Under the pieces are notes generated by a model. It saw nothing but the letters and a program-made list of their open reading frames with translations, had not been told where the DNA came from and did not search any database. This document shows, piece by piece, positions 1 to 30,685 of a DNA stretch of 64,000 nt; position 1 is the stretch's first letter; each line of letters starts with the position of its first letter. The position numbers and the translations under genes are program-made. Source of the DNA: Serripes groenlandicus (taxonomy: Eukaryota; Mollusca; Bivalvia; Cardiida; Cardiidae); the NCBI GenBank assembly GCA_031761405.1, contig JASEVX010000003.1:113835831-113899830 (forward strand), written 5' to 3'.

Positions 1-306
1 TTGAGGCATTTGCATCAGACATCATACTTTCAAATATAGACATCATCTTATGTTTGCCTAGTTTCGAAGTCGCTAACAGCAGATGTGTTGTGTATGTGAA
101 ATTGTCATCGCCTTTTCAATAAGACAATTCTTTTGAGTACCAATCACATAGTTTTTAGTTGAGTAATAAAAGAGATATTATATAGTGTGAAAAGAGAAGC
201 TTACTCCTTCCACATCTATGTTTACATGTAATACCACATTTCATACCATCTTTTAAAAAATACTTATATAAATTAACATATTTATTAGGAAGTGGACTTG
301 ATAGTA

Positions 307-525
307 TTAACCCTTTCCCTCATAAAGACGCTTTCTGACGCCTCTGCAGCAGACGGCTTTTTGAAAAAGATAAGTGTCGAAAGAAGAAATTGCTCAAAAC
401 GAGCAATTTCTCTTTTTGCCACAATGTCAAAGGTTATCAATTCAATTACAAAGATTTTCAATGTTTTTGACAAAATATGTTCAAAGTCGTCTGCTGCAGA
501 ATTGTCGTATGAGGGAAAGGGTTAA
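307..525. mobile_element. TTAA-bounded hairpin MITE, family A (reference copy)
   Basis: Ends ttaaccctttccctcata and tatgagggaaagggttaa form inverted repeats; next inward are CTGCAGCAGACG and CGTCTGCTGCAG; the centre is the palindrome AATTGCTCAAAACGAGCAATT. The whole 219 bp folds into one imperfect hairpin. TTAA at both ends suggests a piggyBac-type target. No protein is encoded. The other family A copies in this window share these blocks. Confidence 0.85.
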
Positions 526-596
526 TAACCCCTTATCCCATTGAATTCCTGTTGCTGTTGTCTGTCTTGATCACCCGTTTCTCACATACAATAAAA

Positions 597-776
597 ATGA
601 AGCAGACGACTTTAAATAACTATAGGCAAAAAACTATTTAAATGAAATAATTATCGAAGAGTTGAAAACATCGTTGAAAAAAGAGAAATTGCTCATCGTG
701 AGCAATTTCTCCTTTTCCCACAATGTTTTTTAAAACAGTAGTCTGCCGCAGGTGTCTGTATGTGGGAAAGGATTGA
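597..776. mobile_element. MITE family A, partial
   Basis: Centre AATTGCTCATCGTGAGCAATT and right end (gtgggaaaggattgat) present, left end decayed. Confidence 0.6.
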
Positions 777-1030
777 TAAATAAATAGGGAACAGTATAGA
801 TTTAGACTGCACCATCATGCATGCTGGTCTTAGCCTACATTATTCACAAATGATGTTTTAACTAAGTTAGAAGGATAGGTAAATGCTGTTCAAAGTTATG
901 TATAGCAGGATAAGGGTTAACAAGATATGAACAGCACTCTGTACAGCATTAGCATCCAATGTATATCCAGATCAGCAATCATATCCACAGTGATCTGGCT
1001 GTGAACTATTCGTCAATAAGTAATACATCT

Positions 1031-1273
1031 AGGGCTTGGCGTGAAACGGTTGCAACTTAAAACCTATTTTGAAAACCCCGGTTTAGGGGCAATTTTGACC
1101 CCTTTGTAAACAATGCAAATTTAGGTGCCATTGCTCAGAACGAGCAATGGCACCTAAATTTACATTGTTTACCAAGAAAAATGATTTAACGCTTATAAAA
1201 GACTTTATGGCAAGGTGAATAACCTTGGTAAAAAAATACCAATTTTAGTTACAACCGTTTCACGCCAAGCCCT
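1031..1273. mobile_element. Hairpin MITE, family B
   Basis: 243 bp with a perfect 22-bp terminal inverted repeat (AGGGCTTGGCGTGAAACGGT at the left and its complement at the right). Central palindrome CATTGCTCAGAACGAGCAATG. A second copy lies at 38700-38940. No coding capacity. Confidence 0.88.
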
Positions 1274-1378
1274 TGACATGATGTATAAGATTTCCGGAAG
1301 ATTCTGTAAAGCAGTATTAATTTGGATCCTTAGCATGAATGCTCAGGCAGGATTTATTCAAAATGTGTAATAATTATG

Positions 1379-1777
1379 TTAACCCTTTTCCTCATACGGC
1401 ATTTCTGCAGCAGACGACTTTGAACATATTTTGTCACAAAATAGAAAATCTCAATAATTGAATGGATAACCTATGACAAAAACTGGAAAACATTGTGGCA
1501 AAAGGAGAAATTGCACGTTTTGTGCAATTTCTTCTTTTGTCACTATGTTTTCAAAAAGCCGTCTGCTGCAGAGGCGTCAGAAAGCGTCTTTGGAAACATC
1601 GGCACAAAAATATGGAAAATTGATATAAATGAGGGTATATTTGCTGAAAAAAGTTGAAAACATTGTGGCAAAAGGAGAAAGTGCTCGCTTTGAGTAATTT
1701 ATTTTTTTGTCACAATGTTTTCAAATGTCATCTGCTGCAGAGGCGTCAGAAAGCGTCTATAGGTAGGGAAGAGTTAA
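1379..1777. mobile_element. MITE family A, compound copy
   Basis: Starts ttaacccttttcctcatacgg and ends gggaagagttaa but holds two central palindromes and two copies of the right-hand block, so one copy inserted in or recombined with another. Confidence 0.7.
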
Positions 1778-1872
1778 TTAAAGGGCTAATTTCATAGAGC
1801 GCTGCCTATATTTGCTATATGTCATAAAGGTTTCATGCATTTCAATTATAGGACTACTAAGTTAATACAATC

Positions 1873-2045
1873 TTAACCCTTCTCCACACACAGAAGATTT
1901 CTGATACCTCTGCAGCATATGACATTTGAAAGCATTGTAGAAAAAAGAGAAAATGTTTTCTACTCTTTTCAATAATTAAACTTTACATTGAAGAGATAAT
2001 CCATAATTTTGACTAGATGTTTTCAAAGTTGTCAGCTGCTGAATA
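1873..2045. mobile_element. MITE family A, partial
   Basis: ttaacccttctccacacac left end and CTGCAG block, then decayed; right terminal repeat lost. Confidence 0.55.
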
Positions 2046-2370
2046 TTGGAATACATTCATTTCTAATTAAAATCATTGGGAGAAAAAAAAGAAGGCCAAG
2101 ACAAAAGACTACAAAAACAGAACCAAACCCGCTACTAGGTTGTGTACTAATGTATAAATATCAGAAAACAAACATGCACAGTAGTTAACATAACTATACA
2201 TATGTAATGCTTTCCAAATGCTAGAAATCAAATATTTCTCAACCCAGACCTTGTATTGTGACTTCAGATTGGGATCAATTCTAGAACTGGATGCATAAAG
2301 GAACGGGGAGGAGAATAGTACCCAACAGTAGGCAATTTAGCAAATAATAATAACTTAAAAGTTGTCTGCA

Positions 2371-2476
2371 GCTTTTTTATCAACAGTAATAGAGGTTTGA
2401 CCGAGAGCAGAGATAGTGGTTTTGCTTTTTTATCAACAGCAATAGAGGTTTGTCCGAGAGCAGAGATATAATGGTT
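2371..2476. repeat. Two-copy tandem repeat, 53-bp unit
   Basis: gcttttttatcaacag...gaccgagagcagagat occurs at 2371 and again at 2424 with few changes. Confidence 0.85.
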
Positions 2477-2519
2477 TAATGTTTTGACGCTTGAATGACT
2501 CGTTTCCAAATATTCTTCT

Positions 2520-2830
2520 AGTCCCATACCTTGGTTTAATTGATTGAATTGTTGATTGGAGGTCAACACCAGTTTCAATGGTATTTCAGTTCCATCACAT
2601 CAAACAGTTCAACTTATGTGTTTCCTGGTTCTCTCGCACCCATACTCAATTTCAAAACATTATTCTTCCCAGGTAACTGTCTACCTTTTCACATATACAA
2701 TAAAGCCAAATGGTTTATGGCAAATGACGCAAGTCACAATGACTTTTGTCAATCATCAGAAAAAACAAACAGCCGAGTCCGAGTTCAAACTCATGACTCA
2801 GAATTGATAGCCCTGAGCCATTATAACTTG
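2520..2830 (-). mobile_element. SINE, second family, divergent copy
   Basis: Minus-strand relative of the copies at 19640, 26040 and 56820: shares tatgtgtttcctggttctct, the 'caatgacttttgtcaatc' block and gccgag...gagttcaaactcatgac, a B-box-like end. Two overlapping plus-strand frames here are by-products. Confidence 0.6.
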
Positions 2831-3765
2831 ACAATCCATACCTTGGTCATTTGTGAGAGTGAAAATATTTTTGTAATATTTTCATTAGAAAATGTCTATT
2901 AAATAAATATTCTACAAACAACAGTTCCCAAACTAATGGTGACTCAAACATGATTCAATTTCCTGTCACATTTGAAGGCAGCTATTTCAGTAAATAGAGT
3001 ACATGCCAAACATTTAAGACTTAATTTAAATTATTTAACTGGCAAAAAAAACATTCTAAAAGACATTTGCAAAGTAAAAGAAAACTGCCATCTTTTCACA
3101 AATGTAAGCAAGTTACATTGAAAAGCATTAGTTCAAGAGGAATTTTTTCACTACTTTCTGTTTAAATTGTCTTAAATTATATATTGTTTTTCTGAGCAAA
3201 ACAAAAGAGACTCTCTCTATGCTTGTTGCCCTTATATACTCCTTTCCCGGTCTGTAACACCAAGGCCTGTATTTACCAACCATTCTAAATATTCTAATAT
3301 TGATTCTAAATTCACAAAATTTCTAATCATCAGAACTATTAATTATACATTGTGCTACAATAAGCATATATATTTATAATGATTAGTGAATATTGGTCCA
3401 GGTAAGGTTGAAAAGTAAAAGAGATTAGCAGCTGAAATTGAGTTAACATTTTATCTTGAAATATGATTCAATCTTACAAAGAGTATGTTAAATGTAACAA
3501 AGATATATTAGCCTGTATGTTAGAAAAGGTACAAGTTGACATTTCTGTCCAGTGTAGGTTCAGATCAGCATTTACATCTACATTTGATCAGAATCTTCAC
3601 AATTCAACAGAAGCTTCTAGCATGCTTATGTGATTTATATGGAAACAGGGTTTAGCTTGATCAGACGTTGTAGATGTACAGGCTGATCTATATCTACACT
3701 ATTCACAAAAACCAACTTGTACCTTTTCCAATGGACCCGGCTCATGTGAACCTTAAACATTTCAT
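2831..3765. other. No feature seen
   Basis: AT-rich, no exon or repeat end that I can support. Confidence 0.4.
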
Positions 3766-4004
3766 TTAACCCTTTCCCACCTGCAGACGCATTTTGACAC
3801 AATAGCAGCAGACGACTTTCGAAAACATTGTGGCCAAAGTCGAAATTGCTCATGATGAGCAATTTCTCCTTTGGTCACAATGTTTTCAACTCTTTATTTA
3901 TTTATCATACTAGCATTAATTATAGAGATTTTCCATATTTTTTTAGTCAAAATTTTCAAAGTCACCTGCTGCAGATTTGTTATATATATGTGGGAAAGGG
4001 TTAA
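3766..4004. mobile_element. MITE family A
   Basis: ttaaccctttcccac ... gtgggaaagggttaa, centre AATTGCTCATGATGAGCAATT; TTAA at both ends. Confidence 0.85.
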
Positions 4005-5651
4005 AGATCAACTGTCATACCACATCCCTAACCATTAAACAAGCAATCTGTCAGATCTGGAAAACCTTAGACCTATCAAAGGTTATATTTCCATCACCTT
4101 GTCTCAGATTCTTTTTTTAGATCAGAGATGAAAACATGTGAATAGAAAAAACACTATCTTTCTCAAACATCCACAATGTTTTCTAAATTTGTCTGATGTA
4201 GATATCAAAGGGCATCTTATCTTGGTCAAAACATTTTTTTTAATATGGAGATTATGTGCCAAACAATATAGAGAGAGTATCTGTACACTTTAGTATGTTT
4301 ATACACAAATATTCAACTTGTAAGTATTAAATTTAAGAGTTCTGGTTCTGACTTAAGTTTTGTAAAATGAGAGTGAAGGAATCCAGTCTAGGAAAAGGAT
4401 TGAGTTTTGACTTTCAGGGTGTGGAGTTCAATCCTCAGGACATACAGTTTGGGATGCAGGAGAAAACTACGGAATAACTAAATGATTATATAGTCTATTT
4501 GCTATTAAAAATAAGATTAAATGAATGTTTTATTTATCTTGATTTTCTATTCTATTTGTATGATATTTTCAAATTTGAATAATCTAATCAAACTCAAAGT
4601 ATATCAGGTTTAGTCATTTTTCTGTTGACAGATGTTGTTAATTATCTTTTACTACTGCTGATCTGCTAATCATAATGAACAGTTGAAACCAATTAATAGT
4701 GTCACTTTGGTAATGAGCTTAGTACTAACCACATGGGACTATCAATCTCGAATGTCTGATAATGATTGGACAAAAGTAGTGATGGAGATGCAAAGTCAAA
4801 TGTTGTGTCAAGTTACCATCTACAATGGGTTAAATAAATAATCGATACAAAATCAGTTTTTATTAATTATTGTTCGAAAAATTACTTCCTGAATATGTAT
4901 GTGCATTGGGGAAAAACTACATATAACATTTTGTCTGTACACTTGTCAAATGATTAGGTATGTGGTACAAAGTCAACATCCAATGACATCTTTAAGGTGT
5001 AGTGAGAGAATATATAACACTTTCTAACAGTTACCATCCAAATATCGCATTTTTCATCAAACTTTCTCAATGAATGTAGTAAAAACTGGCTGTTGAGCAC
5101 ATTGACACAGAAACCATGTACATCACTACAGCAAATCACACTGAAGTATTATTGAATATTAAAGATTTGCAATCCTTCTCCGAAACAATCACTTTAACTT
5201 TCAAATAAAAATACTCACTTTATAAAAGTATAACAAAGTTTAAGTATTGCTAGTTTTACACCGTAAAACATTCTTCAACACTAGATTCATCATGCTGTTA
5301 ATAAGCTCCGGTTGTTCATTTAAAAAATAACATAACATAACTGTTTATAAATTCTTAAAACCAGGCATATCCATGTATGTCACTGACTATTCACAGTATC
5401 ACTAAAGCCAGGATGCATGGCACCCCAAAATAATTAAGTCTTCTTCATAGAAATCACGATCATCGAACATGAACACGAATTATTCCTCCAAGTCATGTAA
5501 ATACTCTTATCCTCTCACAAAACTGAGTACTTTAAAAAACAAATGTATAAAACTTGTCCTTCAAAAGGCAGTAGTCCCAACTTTTTTGCTATAATAATAT
5601 GTATTCCGATGTCCTAATACAAGGTCTGTTAACTATGCACTATAAATATCT
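4005..5651 (-). other. Probable GSK-3 3' untranslated region and downstream DNA
   Basis: AT-rich stretch directly after the GSK-3 stop with no coding exon or recognisable repeat that I can see. The first candidate polyadenylation hexamer in the gene's direction is at 4859-4864, another at 4529-4534. The transcript end is not fixed by sequence alone. Confidence 0.4.
4859..4864 (-). promoter_or_regulatory. Candidate GSK-3 polyadenylation signal
   Basis: AATAAA on the minus strand about 790 bp after the stop codon. No supporting transcript data; AATAAA is frequent by chance in such AT-rich DNA. Confidence 0.3.
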
Positions 5652-23889
<18,238 letters not shown>

Positions 23890-24500
23890 GTTTCAAAAAA
23901 TCTCACGAGGGGGCGAAAATGGTCATGAAGAACGATTTCTTTCGTCATTTACAGCAAGTATGGCGGTCGAATAAAATTACTTTGAAGTAGGCTAGCTTCC
24001 GTCAAACGAGTCGTGTTGAAAAAATGTTTTATTACTATTCCAAATGATTGTTTTCTTACACAGGCTATAAGCAACACTTAAGAAAACAAATCCGTGATTA
24101 AAACTCAGTTAAAATTTGAAGAATCGTTACAGCAGTTTTGGTTAAAACTGTCTCTGTGTTACCGTCTATCACCTTTTCATCGAAATCGTTTCCAATGGCT
24201 GTTCCATTTGGTACAATGATGTTTCTACATAGGGCGTTTAGGACCGAACATCTCCGTAATCCAATCAAATGAAAGGATGTAAAATATTTGTTTCCGTACA
24301 CATTATCGTGATTTTCCGTGTAAACAGGTGCGCAAACTCCGCTGACGTCATAAAAAATACAGAAATAGAAATAAGTGGAGAGACGAAGAAAAACACATGA
24401 GAGGACTATACAAGCTTTTGTTGTTCGACAAGGTTCTTGTCAATTCATTAATTTTCCAAGTCGCATCAATCAGTGTTCAAGTAAAATAAACTTAACATTT
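23890..24500 (-). promoter_or_regulatory. GSK-3 5' untranslated and promoter side
   Basis: Upstream of the GSK-3 start codon. This stretch has more CpG than its surroundings and contains a perfect TGACGTCA at 24343-24350. No further coding exon is visible on either strand; a 97-base purine/pyrimidine-mixed stretch next to the ATG is presumably 5' UTR. The transcription start is not identifiable by eye. Confidence 0.45.
24343..24350. promoter_or_regulatory. CRE/ATF palindrome TGACGTCA
   Basis: Perfect 8-bp cyclic-AMP response element about 455 bp upstream of the GSK-3 start codon. The binding family (CREB/ATF) is established; use at this gene is inference. Confidence 0.4.
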
Positions 24501-26039
24501 TAAATAAGCTATTGTTCTTCTCCATTGACTATCAATTGCTATTTTCACCGACTCAATTGATTCGTACTCAGTTTTATTCATCCTCATCCTTGAGTTGATT
24601 TTTGGAAGGTGATTATTATGTAATAATCTCCTTCTTATGCGATTGCCTGCTGACCCAAATGGAATATGCCCTAGTATAACATTTAATTCTACAGGAACTT
24701 TTTATACATACGCTAATCAACATAGTGCGATGAATTCAAAGTAAAATCTACCTAATAGTCTTTTCATTTACAATCAGTTGAATAAAGAATATAGAGTTTA
24801 TACTTCATTTTCAAACTGAAAATGTATTTGCGTCTTTTAAAGTGAATTTTATTTTAAGAAATACAAATATTTCTGCAGTAAACATTACTATGTATATTCC
24901 TACGCGCCACACGCTTTTGTGAATAACACCGATACACCGGATCAGATATATACATACACGAACTAGGTCAATTCGAGGACTGACCGTGTCGTAGACTTAA
25001 TAAAATAGAACAAATCGACATTTCGTAGAGAAAGCAAATTATATATTATTTATATAAAGTTATATAATTCAATGTGTAAACAGCATCATTGTTTAGATCT
25101 ATAATGAAGTATTTGAATTATTTTCATACTTTATTTTATAATTTTATGATGAGGGATGCTATTACAGGAACGTAGATAATTCTACGTTCCAGATGTTTCG
25201 TACCACTGCCTATACGCAATTCGACAATGTCGGACATATACATTATTTGTATAAACCAATTATTTGATGAACGATGTTCCATAATTTTGTCCATATGAAT
25301 TTGGGGAAAGCGTTAGTTTTAAGTGCTGATAATGCCAGTAATATGTCAGTAGGGAAAATGCGGGGACAAATCAAAGCGTAAATTTCAAGTCATTTTTTAA
25401 AATGATAATAAAGGAACAAAATCAACGGTAAAAACACCAACACACCATTGAATGATAAGATATATTATATTTTTTCAAATCAATAGCTATCCTAAATTAG
25501 TACTTTCAGTAATTTAATGAATTCGAAATGTTTTCAAAACTGCTGCAAATTTGCTAACATTTCATAAAACATTGTTGGATAAAGAAGAAATTGGGTACAA
25601 TGGGTAGTTTCCCCAAAATATGCTAATCTATCCTTAAATACGACTTTCAGTTATATTCTTTATATTTCCTCTAGTATATTCATTTGTAGACTTTTACATC
25701 ATTTATATATATTATATATGTATATATATTTACTTATTGAAACGTTGTGGAATAAAAGGAAAAAATCCCTCTCAGATATTTTTAAAATCGTCTGCTGCAG
25801 GTTTCTTATATTTACCTCATAATTTTTTAAACACATATTTGGAGTCCTGGGATAAATTTCTTAGGTTTTGTCACAATGTTAATAGTTGTGTGCTAGGGAG
25901 AAGTGTTAGTTAGTTGGTAATTCACAAATGGTGTGTTCCCCCGAACGAATACTCAACTAAATATGTATTAGGGGATTAGGGGGGCATTCTAAATGGTAAA
26001 TTACAGAATGATTATATAAAAAGGATTGATTGATTGGAC

Positions 26040-26300
26040 TTGAACGCCGTTTACAACAATTGTTCAGTCATATGACGGCGGCCAGTTCACCTATTCATGT
26101 GTTGTCTGACTTTCTCACACAAGTAATCCACACAACATTCTTTCCAAGCAACTGGCTTCTTTTCCAAATAGACTGTTAGCCCATTGGTGAAAGCTGAATG
26201 ACGCTTCACACATTGACGGAAAGAATGATGGCCGAGCTTCGATTCAAACTTACAAAGTTCTGCTGTATTAACAGCCCGCATCGCTACCAACTGATTTACC
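26040..26300 (-). mobile_element. SINE, second family
   Basis: Minus strand: tail aacgccgtttacaacaattg and tcatatgacggcggccagtt, then the body (agcccattggtgaaagctga) and the B-box-like gccgagcttcgattcaaac. Near-complete. Confidence 0.8.
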
Positions 26301-26839
26301 GGGGAAAAGGAGAAAGATGTGAAAATCACTTTTCCTGAATTGGTATGGTAAAATCGAACTCGTGTATACTAGATAAACACCCTAACATGTTGCCTCTTTA
26401 GATATTGTAGCTCTCGACAAAAAATGTTGTGGGAAAAGAAGCCTTTGGTTTTAATATGCATTGGGTGGTTTTTTTTTAACAATTAGTTTCAATCAATCAG
26501 ATTTTATCCGAATGTCTAATTGTTTTGAATTGTAAAATATTTGGAAATGTTTGAATCCACACTTAACGCATAATACATATCAAAATAAAATTATTTCTAT
26601 AAAAATCTGATCATCGTGAGATGTCATGATACTATTTTAATTTTGAAACACTTTCTTAATGATCTTTTTATGTGAGAATTGATTTAAATTGAGGGCACAC
26701 TTGTACTTAATTATGCTTTCATGCTAGGAGAAAACATTACGTTCTATGTTGTATCCTCATTCAGACACAGTTTATCGAACATTGTTGCAAACTTTTATGT
26801 AAAATTAATTCATGTTTTCATATTTTCATTCATAGCATA

Positions 26840-26840
<1 letters not shown>

Positions 26841-26872
<32 letters not shown>

Positions 26873-26873
26873 A
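26841..26873. repeat. (TG)n(TA)n microsatellite
   Basis: gtgtgtgtgtgtg followed by tatatatatatatata; alternating purine-pyrimidine run. Confidence 0.9.
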
Positions 26874-27601
26874 TTATATATTTATGTTCTCACTTTTGTA
26901 ATTTTTAATATGAAATGTACTTGCTCTTCAAATTTGAAAGAAATAAAGAATATCTATCTTTGTCCTTATACTGACGCATAGAAAGATAGCATTAGCTATT
27001 GAAAGATATGACTGAATTTCATTCTTTCCAGTACATTTCTGTCTAAATATGAAAAAATGCTTTCTATATGTTTTACAAAAAAATCTTTCTATATTTTTAA
27101 AAAAAATATATTATGTTTCAATGCAATTTCTAGGTGAATTATATGTATGCAATACTCCTCACTTCTTGACAGTTTTTGCTAACTAATGCGAATATAATAT
27201 AATGTCTAGCTGTCAACAATTTTGAAGTTCGTATTCTCTCTTTATTATTGTATTATAATGATGAAGGCGTTCTTACGAAATTATATATAACCGTATAAAC
27301 TAAACAACAAGTGTTTGTGTTTTTTATTATATTTGTTTGATTTATTCTTTTTATACAATTTTTACCTATTCCTAAACTGCAGCAAAATAAAGAAGTTTTA
27401 AAGACTTAAATTCTTTCATTCATTTATTGTCCAACATTATTTGATCTCGTTTGTTCCTATCCATATATCCTAGCCATGATATGTTCATACCTTGCATACA
27501 ATTCATTATCCCATCTGCACCTGTGTGACATTACTCTAAAATAACCTTCCAGCAGTACTGTCAGTACTTTACTTTGATATATCATTTTTAACAGACATAT
27601 A

Positions 27602-28731
27602 TCCTCGACGAAGAAGAGTCGTTTCGTAACTTGTCCGTTTAGTAACCGAATAAAATTGGCTGCTTCGTAACCGAACCATTTCGTACCCAGAAAACGTTTG
27701 GCTGTTTTTTACCTGAACATAAATCGGCTGTTTTGTACCCGAAAATAAATTGGTTCTTACCCGAAAATATATCAGTTTGTAACCAAACCAATATATTCTT
27801 ATTCATATTACAGTTTGTACGAAGTCCTTGATCACGAGGTAAATTAATATTTCTTCTACTTTTATAGGTAGTCCAAATAATTTAGACTTTCGTTTTCTCG
27901 TTTTATCATCTGCCATTTATTGGTCAACCGACCGGGTATGCAGGATAATAACAAAATGAAAAATGAGCATACGCAATGTCTTTTTTTTTGAAGGACTACC
28001 ACTTTTATTGTTAATGTTATATGATGCAATCCTAAATTGTGTCAAAGCCCGCTTATATTTGTTATCATATGGCAAGTCGCGTAAATCCATATATAAGATA
28101 GCCCATGTTGTTGTAGGATGTTTCTAACTTGATAAACCCTGTTATTTCCCCTGTATGATCTGCAAATGCATCTACAAGTGGGAAAGGGTTAAAATGTTTT
28201 TAGCAGATTGGAGGAATGAGTGTTCCCTTTGTGCGTCCAATATCTTATCATGTTACGTTTTCGACTGACAATCAAAGGTGTTCTTCGTCTAAACAAAACA
28301 ACTCGCAGTGATGTGGCCCCATATCTCCGAAGAAAAGCTCAAGATAGAACCTACTAGACTATCAAAGATATTGCACTGTTGTGATAGTGGTAACTTCAAC
28401 AAATTTAAGAGGACTTTAAATAAATTATATTGAGCAATATTAGGAGCTCAATTAGATATCGGTTACGAAACGCCTAATACTTTTTCGGGTACGAAACACC
28501 CGATATATTTTCGTGCACGAAACATCCAATTCCTTATTGGGTACTAAACAGCCAATTCATTTTCAGGTACAAAATGTCCAATATATTTTCGGGTATGGAA
28601 CAAATTTGTTTTTGTGTACAAAACAGAATCAGTAACCAAACAGCCAAACATTTTCCAGATACGAAACGGTCCAGTTACTGTCAACAGCCATTTTTTTTTT
28701 CTGTTAAGAAACGTCTGGACCCCTCCTCGAC
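27602..28731. mobile_element. Foldback-type element with sub-repeated inverted arms
   Basis: Left arm about 27610-27800 and right arm about 28450-28723 are inverted repeats, each built of about 25-nt sub-repeats such as ggctgttttgtacccgaaaa. The 8-bp sequence TCCTCGAC lies directly outside both ends (27602-27609, 28724-28731) and looks like a target duplication. The 650-bp middle has no long frame and includes a MITE remnant (28120-28195). Confidence 0.7.
28120..28195. mobile_element. MITE family A remnant (right end)
   Basis: gcatctacaagtgggaaagg followed by gttaaa, inside the foldback element. Confidence 0.5.
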
Positions 28732-28850
28732 TGCTCAGTTTCAGTGACCTTAATACTTTGATCTATACATTGCAGTTAATGTAGGAAAAACACAAAAATA
28801 CACATAATTTGTTTTTACATTAATTACTAGTATATACATTGTATATAGGG

Positions 28851-28905
28851 TTCGGAATCCACTGTGGTCAAGTGGTTAGCGTCGGGGATTTCGAAACCGG
28901 GTGTC
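28851..28905 (+). repeat. SINE first family, head fragment
   Basis: ggaatccactgtggtcaagt ... gatttcgaaaccgggtgtc, only the tRNA-like head. Confidence 0.65.
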
Positions 28906-29349
28906 AAAATTCAAAATATGACAATGCACCCTGGTTTTTAAATATGAACAATGATTTTTAGCTCGACTTTTTGAAGAATATGATAGCTATACTACTCACC
29001 CTGGCGTCGACGTCCACGTCACACCTTGGTTAAGGTTTTGCATGCAAGTACTTAAATACTACATGACTGTATTGCATTGAAAACTTTCTACAACCCTACC
29101 AAACTATCAGACCTATGTAGATTAGCAAGTTAGATATCTCTATCCTGCATTTTATGCAAGTTATGGCCCTTTTTTTACTTAAAAATCTGGTTAAAGTTTT
29201 GCGTGTAACTAAATTAAAAGTCCATATCTCAGTATTTACTTAATGCATTGCATTGAAACTTTCTACAACCCTACCCGACTATCACACCTGCATAGATTAT
29301 CAATTTAGATAACTCTATCCTGCATTTTTTGCGAGTAATGGCCCTTTTT

Positions 29350-29637
29350 AGCTCACCTGAGCTTTGCTCAAGATGAGTTATTGTGATCGCCTTTTGTCCG
29401 TCGTCCGTCAACTTTTTCTCCTCAGTAACTAGTGGGTCTATTGGGATGAAACTTCACAGAAAGCATCCTCTCAATGACCTCATGAATTCCTTCAATTTTT
29501 GAGATCCATGCAGAATTCTGGTTTCCATGGCAACGAAATGAAAAAAACTTCTGGAGGGGGAGCTTTTTTGCCTTACATGGCTAAAGTGGAAAAAAAAAAT
29601 CAGGTGAGCGATCCAGGGCCATTATGGCCCTCTTGTT
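29350..29637 (+). mobile_element. Pearl/HINE-like element, family a, short copy
   Basis: Head hairpin agctcacctgagctttgctc, spacer tgtccgtcgtccgtcaac, half a core, and 3' end ggtgagcgatccagggccat then tatggccctcttgtt. No tandem core, so near a minimal element. Confidence 0.85.
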
Positions 29638-30685
29638 TTACTAAGAAATTCTGGTTAAAGTTTTGCGTGCAACTAAATTAAGAGTCCATATCTCAGTATT
29701 GACTTCATGCATTTCATTGAAACTTTCTACAACCCTACCCATTTATCACACCTATGTAGATTATCAAGTTAGATAACTATATCCTGCATTTTATGCAAGT
29801 TATGGCCCTTTTTTTAACTTAGAAATTCTAGTTAAAGTTTTGCGTGCAACTACATTAAGAGACCATCTCTTAGTAACTACTTGATGCATTGCATTGAAAC
29901 TTTATATAACCCTTTCCAACCATCACACCTTGTAAACAATCAAGTATGATAACTATATCCACTATATTTTGCAATTTATGGCCCTCTTTTTAACTAGAAA
30001 TTTGGTTAAAGTTTTGCGTGCAACTACATTAAGAGACCATCTCTTAGTAACTACTTGATGCATTGCATTGATACTTTATATAACCCTTTCCAACCATCAC
30101 ACCTTGTAGACAATCAAGTATGATAACTATATCCACTATATTTTGCAATTTATGGCCCTCTTTTTAACTAGAAATTTGGTTAAAGTTTTGCATGCAACTA
30201 CATTAAAAGTTGATATCCTAGTATTTACTTGATGCATTGCTTTGAAACTTTATGCAACCCTTCCCAACTATCACACCTATGTTGATTTTCAAGTTAAATA
30301 ACTCGATCCTACATTTTATGCAAGTTATGGCCCTTTTTGAACTTATAAATTCTGGTTAAAGTGTTGCATGCAACTACATTAAGAGACCATATCTTAGTAA
30401 CTAAATGATGCATTACATTGAAACTTTATACAGCCCTTCCCAACTAGCACACCTATGTAAACAGTCAAGTATGATAACTCTATCCAGCATTTTATGCAAG
30501 TAATGGCCCTTTTTGGAATGAAAAATTTTGGTTTAAGTTTTGTAACTACATTTAGACTGTAATCTCAGTAACAACTTGAAGCATTGTAATAAAACTTTAT
30601 ACAACCTTTCCCAATTTCACAACTATATACACAACCAATTAAGATAACTCGATCCTGCATATTGTGCAAATTGTTGCCCTTTATT

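Larger units (their letters stand above)
24501..27601. other. Intergenic AT-rich DNA
   Basis: No coding exon seen on either strand. Holds a degenerate MITE remnant around 25525-25890, a minus-strand SINE at 26040-26300 and a (TG)n(TA)n microsatellite at 26841-26873. The rest is unassigned. Confidence 0.5.

Noticed and set aside
292..525. Open frames in the hairpin repeats (for example 285-473, 292-525, 13691-13993, 14869-15144)
   Set aside because: They run through MITE family A; the recurring 'LSAAEASES' and 'FSFCHN' peptides are translations of the repeat, not proteins.
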